Position numbers and translations under genes: made by a program | Part shown: in pieces, positions 26,793-34,349 of the stretch | Layout: each line of letters begins with the position of its first letter | Position numbering within the stretch: the stretch's first letter is position 1 | The notes under the pieces: generated by a model | Databases searched by the model: none | The model's input: the letters and a program-made list of their open reading frames with translations, nothing else | What the model was told of the DNA's origin: nothing | DNA from: Bacteroidota bacterium | Lineage (GTDB): Bacteria; Bacteroidota; Ignavibacteria; Kryptoniales; JAKASW01 | Assembly (NCBI GenBank): GCA_021811615.1 | Contig: JAJZNW010000142.1 | Span: 1-38,399 of the forward strand | Direction of reading: 5' to 3' | Length of the DNA: 38,399 nucleotides

Positions 26793-27729
26793 GGGTCTGG
26801 CGATAAGAGTAAATAACTTGACGAAGAAGTTCGGTGCCTTCACGGCGGTGGACTCCGTGTCATTTGAAATAGAGGAGGGGAAGATCGTCGGATTCATCGG
26901 GGCGAATGGCGCCGGAAAATCTACGACGATAAAAATGCTGTGCGGACTGACGAAGCCTACCTCCGGACTGATGCAGGTAGCAGGCTTCGATGTGGCGGTT
27001 CATCCTGAAAAGGTCCGCGAGACCATAGGCTATATGTCGCAGAAGTTCTCGCTTTACGGCGACCTGACGGTGAAGGAGAACATCGAGTTTTACGGCGGTG
27101 TATACGGTTTGAACAAAAGTGAATTGAAAGACAGGCTTTCTTGGGTTGTCGAGGTTGCTGACTTGAAGGGGCGCGAGAACCTCCTCACGAGCGATCTCCC
27201 GCTCGGATGGAGGCAGCGGCTGGCACTCGGCTGCGCCGTGCTCCATCATCCTCGGATCGTTTTTCTCGACGAACCGACGAGCGGCGTCGACCCCGTCGTG
27301 CGGGACAAGTTCTGGCAGCTTATAGGACAGCTTTCCGGAGAGGGAGCTACTATCATCGTGACTACCCACCATCTTGAGGAAGCCGAATTTTGTGAAAACA
27401 TCATCATGATGCATCTCGGGAAGATAGTCGTGAACGGTTCACCCGAAGGGATACGAAGAGAATTTTCCGACCTTCCTCTTTTTGAAATAGAAACGCCGCA
27501 ACCCTTGAGTGTTTTCAACATACTCGAGCGGGAAGCATGGATTTCCGATGCTGCGATCTATGGGAACAACGTCCATGTCTATGCCGAGACGGAACACCCC
27601 ATCGAAGCGCTAAAGGAAGTGTTGAAGAGAAACTCTTTGACGGGGTACAAGATCGTGAAGGCTTCGCCGACGCTTGAGGATATTTTCGTGAAGCAAACGC
27701 GCACCCAGGAGAGCACGTCCCGTGGTTGA
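26791..27729 (+). CDS. ABC transporter ATPase 2 (C-terminal YbhF-like half, degenerate signature)
   Basis: This 312-aa ATPase has Walker A GANGAGKST, Q-loop MSQKFSLYGDLTVKEN, Walker B IVFLDEPTSGVD and a canonical switch His in VTTHHLEEAEFC. Its signature reads LPLGWRQRLALG instead of LSGGxxxR, the form also found in the second half of E. coli YbhF. It therefore complements ATPase 1 (24487), which has LSGG but no switch His. The C-terminal domain carries the family's regulatory fold. It has no clear Shine-Dalgarno sequence: the ATG emerges directly from a degenerate octamer repeat. It overlaps the next permease gene by 8 bases. Together with both permeases it should energise export through the adaptor and TolC. 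Confidence 0.9.
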   Translation: MGLAIRVNNLTKKFGAFTAVDSVSFEIEEGKIVGFIGANGAGKSTTIKMLCGLTKPTSGLMQVAGFDVAVHPEKVRETIGYMSQKFSLYGDLTVKENIEFYGGVYGLNKSELKDRLSWVVEVADLKGRENLLTSDLPLGWRQRLALGCAVLHHPRIVFLDEPTSGVDPVVRDKFWQLIGQLSGEGATIIVTTHHLEEAEFCENIIMMHLGKIVVNGSPEGIRREFSDLPLFEIETPQPLSVFNILEREAWISDAAIYGNNVHVYAETEHPIEALKEVLKRNSLTGYKIVKASPTLEDIFVKQTRTQESTSRG

Positions 27730-28852
27730 AAACATTATCACTATTTACGTCAAGGAATTCAGGCAGCTGAAGAGAGACAAGCTCTCACTCTCGGCTATCA
27801 TACTTGTGCCGACGCTCATGCTCCTTCTGTATGGCTATGCGCTGAACTTCGACGTCAAGCATGTCCGAATGGGTGTCCTGGATGAGTCGATGACAGAGCA
27901 GAGCAGGGAACTCCAGCAGAAGTTTTTCAGCACCGATTACTTCGATTTCGCGGGCAACGTACCCGATGAGGGCGCTATCGACAAATTCATCCAGGACGGG
28001 AAGGCCAGGGCAGTCCTCGTGATCCCTCGCGATTACGCCAGAGAGATCCTGCTCGGACGCAAAGTCAATGTCCAGGTGCTGATAGACGGAGCGAATTCGA
28101 ATACCGCAACGATCGTCATGGGATATGTCGACGGAGTCCTTCAGAACTATTCGGCGGACCTCACTGCCCGATACATCGAGCAGAAAGGACTCCATCTGTC
28201 GGCAGCCGGCATCGATTACAGGCCGAGGGTCTACTTCAACCCCGAGCTGAAAAGCGCGAAGTTTCTTGTCCCGGGGCTTATCGGTTTCATCCTCATGATT
28301 CTCAGCATAGTCACGCCCGCAATCTCCGTAGTCCGCGAAAAAGAACGCGGCACCCTCGAACATATAAGCATGGCTCCGACTACACCGCTCGAAATAATAC
28401 TTGGCAAGACCACCCTCTACTTTGTGCTTTCACTTTTCGCGGCAGTGCTCGTGATCTCGGTAAGCTTCATCCTCTTTGGAGTCACTGTCCGAGGGAGTAT
28501 TCTTCTTCTCGCAGTCACGATAGTAATCTTCCTGATAGGGACCCTCAGCATTGGAATCCTTATTTCTACTTTCACGAATTCTCAGCAGATGGCATTCCTC
28601 GTCGCGAGTCTTCTGTCCATACTCCCGACGTTCATACTCTCCGGATTTGTGTTTCCGATAAACAGCATGGCACCGGTGCTCCAATTCTTCACCTACCTCC
28701 TTCCCGGCCGGTATTTCCTGTCGGCTTTGAGGGCAATTATGCTGAAGGGCTCTGATTTCGCCGAGATCTACAACCAAGTCTACCCTCTCGCCATATTCGC
28801 CGTCGTTGTCCCGGCTTTTGCATCGTTCAGATTAAGCAGGAAAGGATTCTGA
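27722..28852 (+). CDS. ABC-2 type permease (YbhS/YbhR family), first
   Basis: This 376-aa permease has the ABC2_membrane_3 plan: a first membrane segment near residues 22-42 (ending LLLYGYALNFDVKH), a large extracytoplasmic domain of about 130 residues with the DGANSNTATI motif, and five C-terminal segments beginning near 180 (FLVPGLIGFILMILSIVTPAISVVREKERGT). The cytoplasmic VREKERGTLEHISMAPTTPLEIILGK coupling segment is conserved in the family. It begins at GTG 27722, inside the ATPase 2 gene. With the second permease it should form the heterodimeric membrane channel of the exporter. Confidence 0.9.
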   Translation: MVENIITIYVKEFRQLKRDKLSLSAIILVPTLMLLLYGYALNFDVKHVRMGVLDESMTEQSRELQQKFFSTDYFDFAGNVPDEGAIDKFIQDGKARAVLVIPRDYAREILLGRKVNVQVLIDGANSNTATIVMGYVDGVLQNYSADLTARYIEQKGLHLSAAGIDYRPRVYFNPELKSAKFLVPGLIGFILMILSIVTPAISVVREKERGTLEHISMAPTTPLEIILGKTTLYFVLSLFAAVLVISVSFILFGVTVRGSILLLAVTIVIFLIGTLSIGILISTFTNSQQMAFLVASLLSILPTFILSGFVFPINSMAPVLQFFTYLLPGRYFLSALRAIMLKGSDFAEIYNQVYPLAIFAVVVPAFASFRLSRKGF

Positions 28853-28853
28853 G

Positions 28854-29996
28854 ATGAACGGCATGAGAATTCTTAGAGTCGTGAAAAAGGAATTCCTCCA
28901 ATTGAGGCGCGATAAGAGAATGTTCGGGATGCTTTTCATCGCTCCGGTTTTGCAGCTTGTTCTTCTCGGCTACGCGGCAACGGTTGATGTGAGGAATATC
29001 CCCATAGTTATCTGCGATCTGGACAATTCAAAACAGAGCAGGGAGCTTATATCGCACTACACTAGTTCGGACTACTTCAAACCTGTGGCATACGTCGACA
29101 ACATCGGCAAAATAGACTATTACCTGAAGAGCGGTGAGGCCGGCATGGCGATCATTATCCCCGTGCACTTCGGCAGAGACATACTCGCTGGACGGACGCC
29201 GCAGCTTGCGGTGATCGCCGATGGCTCCGATTCGAACACGAGCGGGATAGGTCTGAGTTATGCGAGCGTCATCGCGCTCAACTATGCCAGGAACATAATC
29301 GTCAAAAGAGCGGAACAGTTTGGCCTCATCAGAAATGTCGACGATCTTCCCCAGGTGACCGCACAGACCCGTGCGTGGTTCAACCCGGAATTGAAGAGCG
29401 TCAATTTCATGGTGCCTGCCGTGCTTGTGATGGTCCTCATGGTCATCACTCTTACGATTACTTCACTTGCAATCGTGAAGGAAAAGGAAAACGGTACGAT
29501 AGAGCAGATAGTCGTCACACCGCTGCACGATCTGGAATTCATACTCGGCAAGATGATTCCGTTCACGTTGATAGGGATCGTCGAAGTGTTCCTGGTCCTC
29601 TTCGTCAGCGTCTATGTGTTCCATGTTCCTCTCAGAGGAAATGTCCTTACGCTCGTTATCCTGAGCCTTCTGTTCGTTATGGTTGCTCTCGGCCTCGGGC
29701 TTTTCGTCTCTTCCATTTCCAAGACACAGCAGCAGGCAACCATGACGGCTCAGTTTTTTGTAATGATGCCTATGCTCATCCTTTCGGGTTTCATTTTCCC
29801 CATACAGAACATGCCGAAGTTCTTTCAGTACATCACCTACCTTGTCCCGGTGAGGTATTTCATGGAGATAGTGCGCGGCATTTTCCTGAAGGGAGACGGC
29901 TTCGCCGATCTCTGGCCGCAGACACTTGCCCTGTTCGGAATCGGCGCGCTCGTACTCTCGCTGAGCGTTTACACATTCAGGCGTTCGCTTCGCTGA
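28854..29996 (+). CDS. ABC-2 type permease (YbhS/YbhR family), second
   Basis: This 380-aa paralogue of the preceding permease starts 1 base after its stop, with AAAGGA 7 bases before the ATG. It shares the same plan: a first segment ending LLGYAATVDVRNIP, an extracytoplasmic domain with DGSDSNTSGI, then MVPAVLVMVLMVITLTITSLAIV and the coupling segment KEKENGTIEQIVVTPLHD. The Pro-Val-Arg-Tyr-Phe-x-Glu-Ile-Val-Arg motif near the end is also common to both. It closes the exporter operon. No hairpin-plus-T-run terminator follows in the 94 bases before the next gene. Confidence 0.9.
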   Translation: MNGMRILRVVKKEFLQLRRDKRMFGMLFIAPVLQLVLLGYAATVDVRNIPIVICDLDNSKQSRELISHYTSSDYFKPVAYVDNIGKIDYYLKSGEAGMAIIIPVHFGRDILAGRTPQLAVIADGSDSNTSGIGLSYASVIALNYARNIIVKRAEQFGLIRNVDDLPQVTAQTRAWFNPELKSVNFMVPAVLVMVLMVITLTITSLAIVKEKENGTIEQIVVTPLHDLEFILGKMIPFTLIGIVEVFLVLFVSVYVFHVPLRGNVLTLVILSLLFVMVALGLGLFVSSISKTQQQATMTAQFFVMMPMLILSGFIFPIQNMPKFFQYITYLVPVRYFMEIVRGIFLKGDGFADLWPQTLALFGIGALVLSLSVYTFRRSLR

Positions 29997-30090
29997 TGTC
30001 ATGCATCGACTGAGAAAACGTTGATTGTATATTTGGTGCGATTTGACTATTTAGTTGATGCATCCACCAATGTGTTACAGGAGATACCAT

Positions 30091-31176
30091 ATGATGTTGC
30101 AGAAGTACAAATTGCCCGCTCTCATCTCTCTAGTCATCGCGCTCTTTATCTGCTCCCCGGTGTTGGCTCAGAAATACACCTCCGAGAATCTCTTCTATCT
30201 CGTCGGATCGCCGCAAAGCTATGAAAGCTTCGTAAGGAATGCGGACCAGATATCGATAATCTGTCCGGCCGCTTACGACGTCGATCAGTACGGTGTCGTG
30301 TCGGGTTTCGTGGATCCGCGCGTCCTCAGGTTATCGGGCGAGAAAGGCATAAAAGTGATGCCGCTCGTCGCGTCCGGAGACCAGAAGGGAATCCATAAAC
30401 TCCTGACCGATCCAGCGGCAAGGAGAGAGGCAATCAGACTTATGCTCTTCTACGGCAGTAAGTACCATTACTACGGCTGGCAGCTAGATCTTGAAAATAT
30501 CTTTTTCACCGATCGGGACAATTACACTTCTTTTTACCGGCAGGCTGCCGATAGTCTTCACAAGTATGGCTTCAAGATCTCGATGGCGATCGTTAAATCG
30601 GATCAGCCTGCCCCGGAGCCGGGTGACCCTTCCTATTGGCGGAACAGGTATGAGAATACTCGCGGTGCCTTCGATATTCCCGCGATTGCAGAGGCGGGGG
30701 ATTTCATATCGTTCATGACCTATGATCAGAACACGAGCCTTACACCTCCGGGACCGGTTGCGGGAATTCCATGGATGATAGGTATGATCAAGTATCTCCT
30801 GAGCATCGGCGTTCCTCCGAACAAAATATCGCTCGGCATACCGAACTATTCCGACTACTGGTACCCCGTTGCATACGGTAAGGAGGGCGCGCGGTCGACC
30901 AGAAGCGAAATAAGTTATGCGGATGCGAAGAGCCTGCTCGACGAGTTCGGCGCGAAGGAGAGATGGATGAAAAGCCAGCAGGTCAATTATGCATACTGGG
31001 ACGAAGGCGGAGCCTTCAACTGGCTCTTCATGGAGAACGCGAGATCGTTCGCTCCGAAGCTCGCTCTCGTGAAAAAATATCATCTTCGCGGAATTTCTGT
31101 ATGGCTTCTTGGACTCGGCGACCCGAAGATATGGCCGGTTCTCCGGAAGGAAATGCAGACGGAGAGAATCAACTGA
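30091..31176 (+). CDS. Secreted GH18-like glycoside hydrolase domain protein
   Basis: This 361-aa protein has a Sec signal peptide (about residues 1-26, cleavage after VLA) followed by a single GH18-type TIM barrel resembling spore-germination YaaH/SleL-like and chitinase-like proteins. The catalytic strand reads YYGWQLDLENI: the last Asp (133) and the catalytic Glu (135) of the DxxDxDxE motif are kept, the first two Asp are not. The later FISFMTYDQN, KISLGIPNYSDYW and the closing RGISVWLLGLGDPKIW also fit the fold. A likely role is cleavage or binding of a peptidoglycan or polysaccharide chain outside the inner membrane. I start at ATG 30091 with AGGAG (30079-30083) 7 bases upstream. TATATTTG at 30028-30035, a match to the Bacteroidota-type -7 motif, lies upstream. 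Confidence 0.85.
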   Translation: MMLQKYKLPALISLVIALFICSPVLAQKYTSENLFYLVGSPQSYESFVRNADQISIICPAAYDVDQYGVVSGFVDPRVLRLSGEKGIKVMPLVASGDQKGIHKLLTDPAARREAIRLMLFYGSKYHYYGWQLDLENIFFTDRDNYTSFYRQAADSLHKYGFKISMAIVKSDQPAPEPGDPSYWRNRYENTRGAFDIPAIAEAGDFISFMTYDQNTSLTPPGPVAGIPWMIGMIKYLLSIGVPPNKISLGIPNYSDYWYPVAYGKEGARSTRSEISYADAKSLLDEFGAKERWMKSQQVNYAYWDEGGAFNWLFMENARSFAPKLALVKKYHLRGISVWLLGLGDPKIWPVLRKEMQTERIN

Positions 31177-31188
31177 CCAGGCTCTTGC

Positions 31189-31217
31189 TTGGTAATTCAT
31201 TATTGATTTTGTATAAT
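31189..31217 (+). promoter_or_regulatory. Promoter of the DUF2589-like cassette
   Basis: TTGGTA (31189-31194) and a perfect TATAAT (31212-31217) are 17 bases apart. The -10 is followed by TG, so it also resembles the Bacteroidota TAnnTTTG form. Initiation near 31224 would leave a leader of about 475 nt before the first start codon. Confidence 0.55.
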
Positions 31218-31223
31218 TGTGTG

Positions 31224-31699
31224 TGACCGTACCAGGATCGGGCGGGCTGTGCCGGGTTCAGGAATAGCAGGTCGGCATAAACAGTCCTTCGAGTCGAGAG
31301 GCGGATGGCCTATATGAACCGCCTGTACGACAAAAGCACCTCCTGAGGCGAACGTTGCGGGCCGTATAGTCAGCCCTCAGCCACAATTAGTCTCCGGTAT
31401 TAATCCGGGGATTGCATTCCGTAGTGATTCCCTTTTTAGGATCAATGGCAGATGCCTGAACCCTCGGGCTGTCGTCAGGAAGCCCCTTTCCGTGTCGATC
31501 GCGCCATGCGTTTCCGGTAATTCATACTCGAAAATCGCTCCAGAACCCGGAATGACTGCGATTAACGATAACCGTTCTAATCAGTTCTAAAGAAGGTATT
31601 CTTCACGACGTAAAATCTGGAGAAAGGAGGTGTGAAAGGGAGAGCTTCAATTCGTAAGAATGTGTAGGTAGCATTCCAACAAAAACGAGGAGACGTCCT
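31224..31699 (+). other. Long structured 5' leader of the DUF2589-like cassette
   Basis: No credible gene lies here. Hairpins visible by eye: AGGCGG (31299-31304) with CCGCCT (31319-31324), and CTCCGG (31392-31397) with CCGGGG (31405-31410, one G-U pair). CACCTCCT (31337-31344) is identical to the anti-Shine-Dalgarno end of 16S rRNA and is perfectly complementary to AGGAGGTG (31625-31632) near the end of the leader. That AGGAGGTG has no start codon at a usable distance. GTTCTAA occurs twice with a 10-base period (31574 and 31584), and CCC plus TTTTT occurs near 31428-31437. The real ribosome site of the first gene is GAGGAG at 31687-31692. A regulatory RNA or a small RNA is possible. Confidence 0.45.
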
Positions 31700-32488
31700 A
31701 TGCCAAATCCAGGTCAGGAATTAGCCACCATCGATTTCAAATCGATGCTCGGCGGACCGCTCATCGCGGTAGTCGAGGCTCAGGCCCAGGCGGCACTGAG
31801 TTCAGTGGGCTTTATCAAATCGGTCGGTTTCAAACAGGGGGCAAGCCAGGATCCGCAGGCGGCGGATACGGGCGAACCGATTTATGTCACCTTCAAGTAT
31901 CCCAAAGAGGTCGCTCCTTTTCAGCCCGCCAAGCCGGCGGTTGCCGCAGTCGCTCAGGTTGGCGATCCGGCGTATCCGAAGGGAATGAAACCCAATCCGC
32001 AGGCCGCTCCCGACGCGCCGGCGAACGACGGGGTCACCGGACACGAATCGGGCTTCCCGGCTTACGTCGCACCGGTCCAGGCCCAGGCTGCCGTACCCGC
32101 AGTACCAGCCCAGATCCAGGAGATGCAGCTTCAGGTTCCCATCCTGACGATGCTGCCGATTCCATTTATCAGAATCGACGAAACTACAGTCGACTTCAAC
32201 GCGAAGATAAATTCGGTTGAGTATCGGCAGGTCGATACGAATCTCAAGGTGGATGCCGCTCTTGAGGCGAAGGCCGGCTGGGGTTGGGGCTCGGCAAAAC
32301 TCAACGTGTCCACTTCCTACCAGCGGAGCACGACACAGGGAGAGAAGGTCGAGCGAACTTACACCATGGCCGTCCACATCAAAGCCGTGCAGGATGAGAT
32401 GCCGGCTGGAATGGAGAAGGTGCTTGGCATCCTGGAAGACGCGATGCGGGCTCAACCCGCGAGCGCACCCGCGCCGGTTAAATCGTAG
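31700..32488 (+). CDS. DUF2589-like protein of unknown function (cassette gene 1)
   Basis: This 262-aa protein has no signal peptide or membrane segment. Residues 12-46 form a hydrophobic helix-like block (FKSMLGGPLIAVVEAQAQAA) that I recall as the start of DUF2589 proteins. Residues 74-142 are a low-complexity Ala/Pro/Gln linker. Residues 143-232 form a compact conserved region: VPILTMLPIPFIRIDETTVD followed by FNAKINSVE, a Trp-Gly repeat (GWGWGS), then VHIKAVQDEMPAGMEKVLGIL. The tail is Ala/Pro-rich. The function of the family is unknown to me. The ATG has GAGGAG 7 bases upstream, predicting strong translation. The next gene encodes a shorter protein sharing the PIPxxRI core, so the two may be paralogues that assemble together. 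Confident as a gene, moderate for the family. Confidence 0.8.
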   Translation: MPNPGQELATIDFKSMLGGPLIAVVEAQAQAALSSVGFIKSVGFKQGASQDPQAADTGEPIYVTFKYPKEVAPFQPAKPAVAAVAQVGDPAYPKGMKPNPQAAPDAPANDGVTGHESGFPAYVAPVQAQAAVPAVPAQIQEMQLQVPILTMLPIPFIRIDETTVDFNAKINSVEYRQVDTNLKVDAALEAKAGWGWGSAKLNVSTSYQRSTTQGEKVERTYTMAVHIKAVQDEMPAGMEKVLGILEDAMRAQPASAPAPVKS

Positions 32489-32538
32489 CCACTCTTCAAT
32501 ACTTCCGGCATGCGCAGCTCTGTTCGATATCGCAATGG

Positions 32539-32569
32539 GGGGCGGAGAGGTCCGAATAACCGCCCCTTT
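32539..32569 (+). terminator. Possible attenuating hairpin inside the cassette
   Basis: GGGGCGG (32539-32545) and CCGCCCC (32560-32566) form a perfect 7-bp GC stem with a 14-nt loop, followed by TTTC. It lies in the 150-base gap between cassette genes 1 and 2. The T-tract is short, so partial termination or mRNA-end protection is more likely than full stop; it would let gene 1 be made in excess over genes 2 and 3. Confidence 0.4.
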
Positions 32570-32638
32570 CATATTATGTGTTGATGCGGATGCCGGAAGC
32601 GATTTTGCCTAAATGATTTATTGAGCGGAGGATTGAGT

Positions 32639-33337
32639 ATGCCCTATCTTGGAGAATTCATAGGTCACCTGTTATCCGAACTCACAAATGCCAGGGTGCA
32701 GGCGGATCAGGAAACTCTTCGCCTGGCGGAGATCTATGCCGTCGACCCGGTTATGAGATATATGCCCATCCCCAGGTTCCGGCTTCCAAATGTTACGATA
32801 AAAGTGCCGGTCGCCGTCAAGGAGATAGAGTCCGCACCTGAAGAAGGAGTGACGAAAGAACAAGCGCTTGATTCCATACGCCAGAGCGTCGACAAGCTCC
32901 TTGAATCCCAATCCAGACAGAGCGGGATCAGGCTGCTCAGTACCGAAAAAAAAGAAATAAAATCGTCCCTCGACAACGTCATGCAGATTTTCAAAACCAC
33001 TGAGAAAGTCCCGCTTCGAATTACTCCAGTCATCGAACAGGCAGTCGCTGCGATCGTCGGAGTGCTTCGGAAAACCCCGGGGAAGGCAGCGATCCTGAAA
33101 CCGGCTTCGATGGAGAAGTTTGCCAACGACCTCAAATCGGCCATGCAGAGAGACTTCACAAAATTCCTCGCAAAGCCCCCGAGATTGAATGTCCTTGCAA
33201 CGACCGCTGAGCTAAGGGAGGCCGGGCCTGTCGATATACTGGCACAGCTGGAATTCACCATTTCGGAGGAAGGAATGGAGTGGACGTCGACTCAGCAGGA
33301 AGGGGAGGCGCAAAAGCAATTCTTAGTGCAGGAGTAG
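32639..33337 (+). CDS. DUF2589-related protein of unknown function (cassette gene 2)
   Basis: This 232-aa protein starts at ATG 32639 with GCGGAGGA (32624-32631) 7 bases upstream; a longer reading from TTG 32621 would translate its own ribosome site. Residues 1-36 form a helix (LGEFIGHLLSELTNARVQAD), residues 41-64 contain MPIPRFRLPNVTIKVPVAV, which matches the MLPIPFIRIDETTVDF core of gene 1 in spacing and several residues. Residues 70-180 are helical and charged, and residues 180-232 form a likely beta region ending in EFTISEEGMEWTSTQQEG. No membrane segment or signal peptide. The shared core makes it a probable distant paralogue of gene 1. No known enzyme motif is visible. Confidence 0.78.
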   Translation: MPYLGEFIGHLLSELTNARVQADQETLRLAEIYAVDPVMRYMPIPRFRLPNVTIKVPVAVKEIESAPEEGVTKEQALDSIRQSVDKLLESQSRQSGIRLLSTEKKEIKSSLDNVMQIFKTTEKVPLRITPVIEQAVAAIVGVLRKTPGKAAILKPASMEKFANDLKSAMQRDFTKFLAKPPRLNVLATTAELREAGPVDILAQLEFTISEEGMEWTSTQQEGEAQKQFLVQE

Positions 33338-33346
33338 GGAGAGGGT

Positions 33347-33922
33347 ATGATCCACATAACCAGCCTGGAAGAAATTGAAAGCGTTCTCCTCCGTGCCGAT
33401 GAAACTGTGGATTATTTTGAGCGCCGCGATCCGAGGTTCATGGACATGACGAAGAGCTGGCTTGTCGAGATTGAGAAAGCATTGACGAACTCGAGGCTGC
33501 CGGTCGCGGCCGAAGTCGCCGGCTTGAGAGCGCTGCTCATCAGTGCCGAACGAGGCTCTGTACCCGAGTGGTTGCAGATAACGGGCGCCAGGACCGCGCG
33601 GAAAGTGAAATCTGCTATTACTGCTGAAGTCCTGCGCAGAGCAGCCGTTGCCGTCAACGATTCGCTCAAGGGGAGTGTATCCACGGTATTGGAAGCGGAG
33701 AAGCTCGCGCGCCAGCTCCTCGCAGCCGGGCGGCGAAAGAGTATTGTACCTGCTGAGACCGCCGGCCTCCCTCACGAAGCGTGGCTGAAAGCGGTATATA
33801 AGTCTATCTCGGATGATCCTGAGCTTGGTGCGGGCACAGCTCACCTCACAGGACTCGTCGGCTTTTACGACGCGCTAATATTGCTCGACCGCGCCTCGTC
33901 CGCCGTTTCCGAATCCGGATAG
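33347..33922 (+). CDS. Small helical protein of unknown function (cassette gene 3)
   Basis: I do not recognise this 191-aa protein. It is soluble, without signal peptide or membrane segment, and appears almost wholly alpha-helical: residues 1-55 are charged helices (including FERRDPRFMDMTKSWLVEIE), 55-130 are Ala/Leu/Val/Arg-rich helices (for example RKVKSAITAEVLRRAAVAVN), and 145-191 a final helical part with GFYDALILLDRA. It lies 9 bases after gene 2, with a purine-rich ribosome site (GGGAGAGGG) just before the ATG, so it is almost certainly co-transcribed and may be a scaffold or adaptor for the two DUF2589-like proteins. No catalytic motif is visible. Confidence 0.75.
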   Translation: MIHITSLEEIESVLLRADETVDYFERRDPRFMDMTKSWLVEIEKALTNSRLPVAAEVAGLRALLISAERGSVPEWLQITGARTARKVKSAITAEVLRRAAVAVNDSLKGSVSTVLEAEKLARQLLAAGRRKSIVPAETAGLPHEAWLKAVYKSISDDPELGAGTAHLTGLVGFYDALILLDRASSAVSESG

Positions 33923-34257
33923 AAAGATCCCGCTCACGGTTCGTGTAAGATCGGATCGGCAGGGAGACCCTGGCCAGTTTAATAGCGCCGTCTTTTCGTC
34001 GCAAAGGAAACCGGTGAGGGCCGTTCACCCTTTAGCAAGCCGTAAAGACCGGGAAGAGCCTCACGAATGAAACACACCGGCTCACTCTTCGGTTGGCAGC
34101 TGATTGTCCAATCTGAATCGTGAACGCTGGAATCTCAGACCGAACATAAGCGGACGATCGCGCAATCGCCATTCTATCGGTTGATGGCCATACGGTCTTA
34201 AAGGTGGTGTCCTGATTCAAATTACTACTAACCAGGAAGGTTCTTAGCCAACCATGA

Positions 34258-34285
34258 AGTCCCGCGGGGTGGCACCCGACTTTTT
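34258..34285 (+). terminator. Candidate intrinsic terminator 1 downstream of the cassette
   Basis: CGGG (34265-34268) and CCCG (34275-34278) pair around a six-base loop, or alternatively AGTC/GACT with GGGT/ACCC inside; a run of five T (34281-34285) follows. It could end the cassette transcript or act as an attenuator for the next gene. Confidence 0.4.
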
Positions 34286-34349
34286 CCGTCTTCCCTGAAC
34301 CTTGATTCTGAGCCCGTTCTTGGCTAATTTTTCAGCCAACCAAGCCTGT

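Noticed and set aside
31177..31699. Possible tRNA, cobalamin riboswitch or retron-type RNA in the cassette leader
   Set aside because: No cloverleaf, no convincing B12 box and no reverse transcriptase gene nearby. Kept only as a structured leader of unknown type.
34261..34285. T-box-like sequence GGGGTGGCACCCG resembling the antiterminator consensus GGGTGGNACC
   Set aside because: The T-run follows at once, whereas T-boxes have a separate terminator further on. I found no specifier-loop stem upstream, and the downstream gene is not an amino-acid or tRNA-synthetase gene. It is more simply a terminator hairpin.
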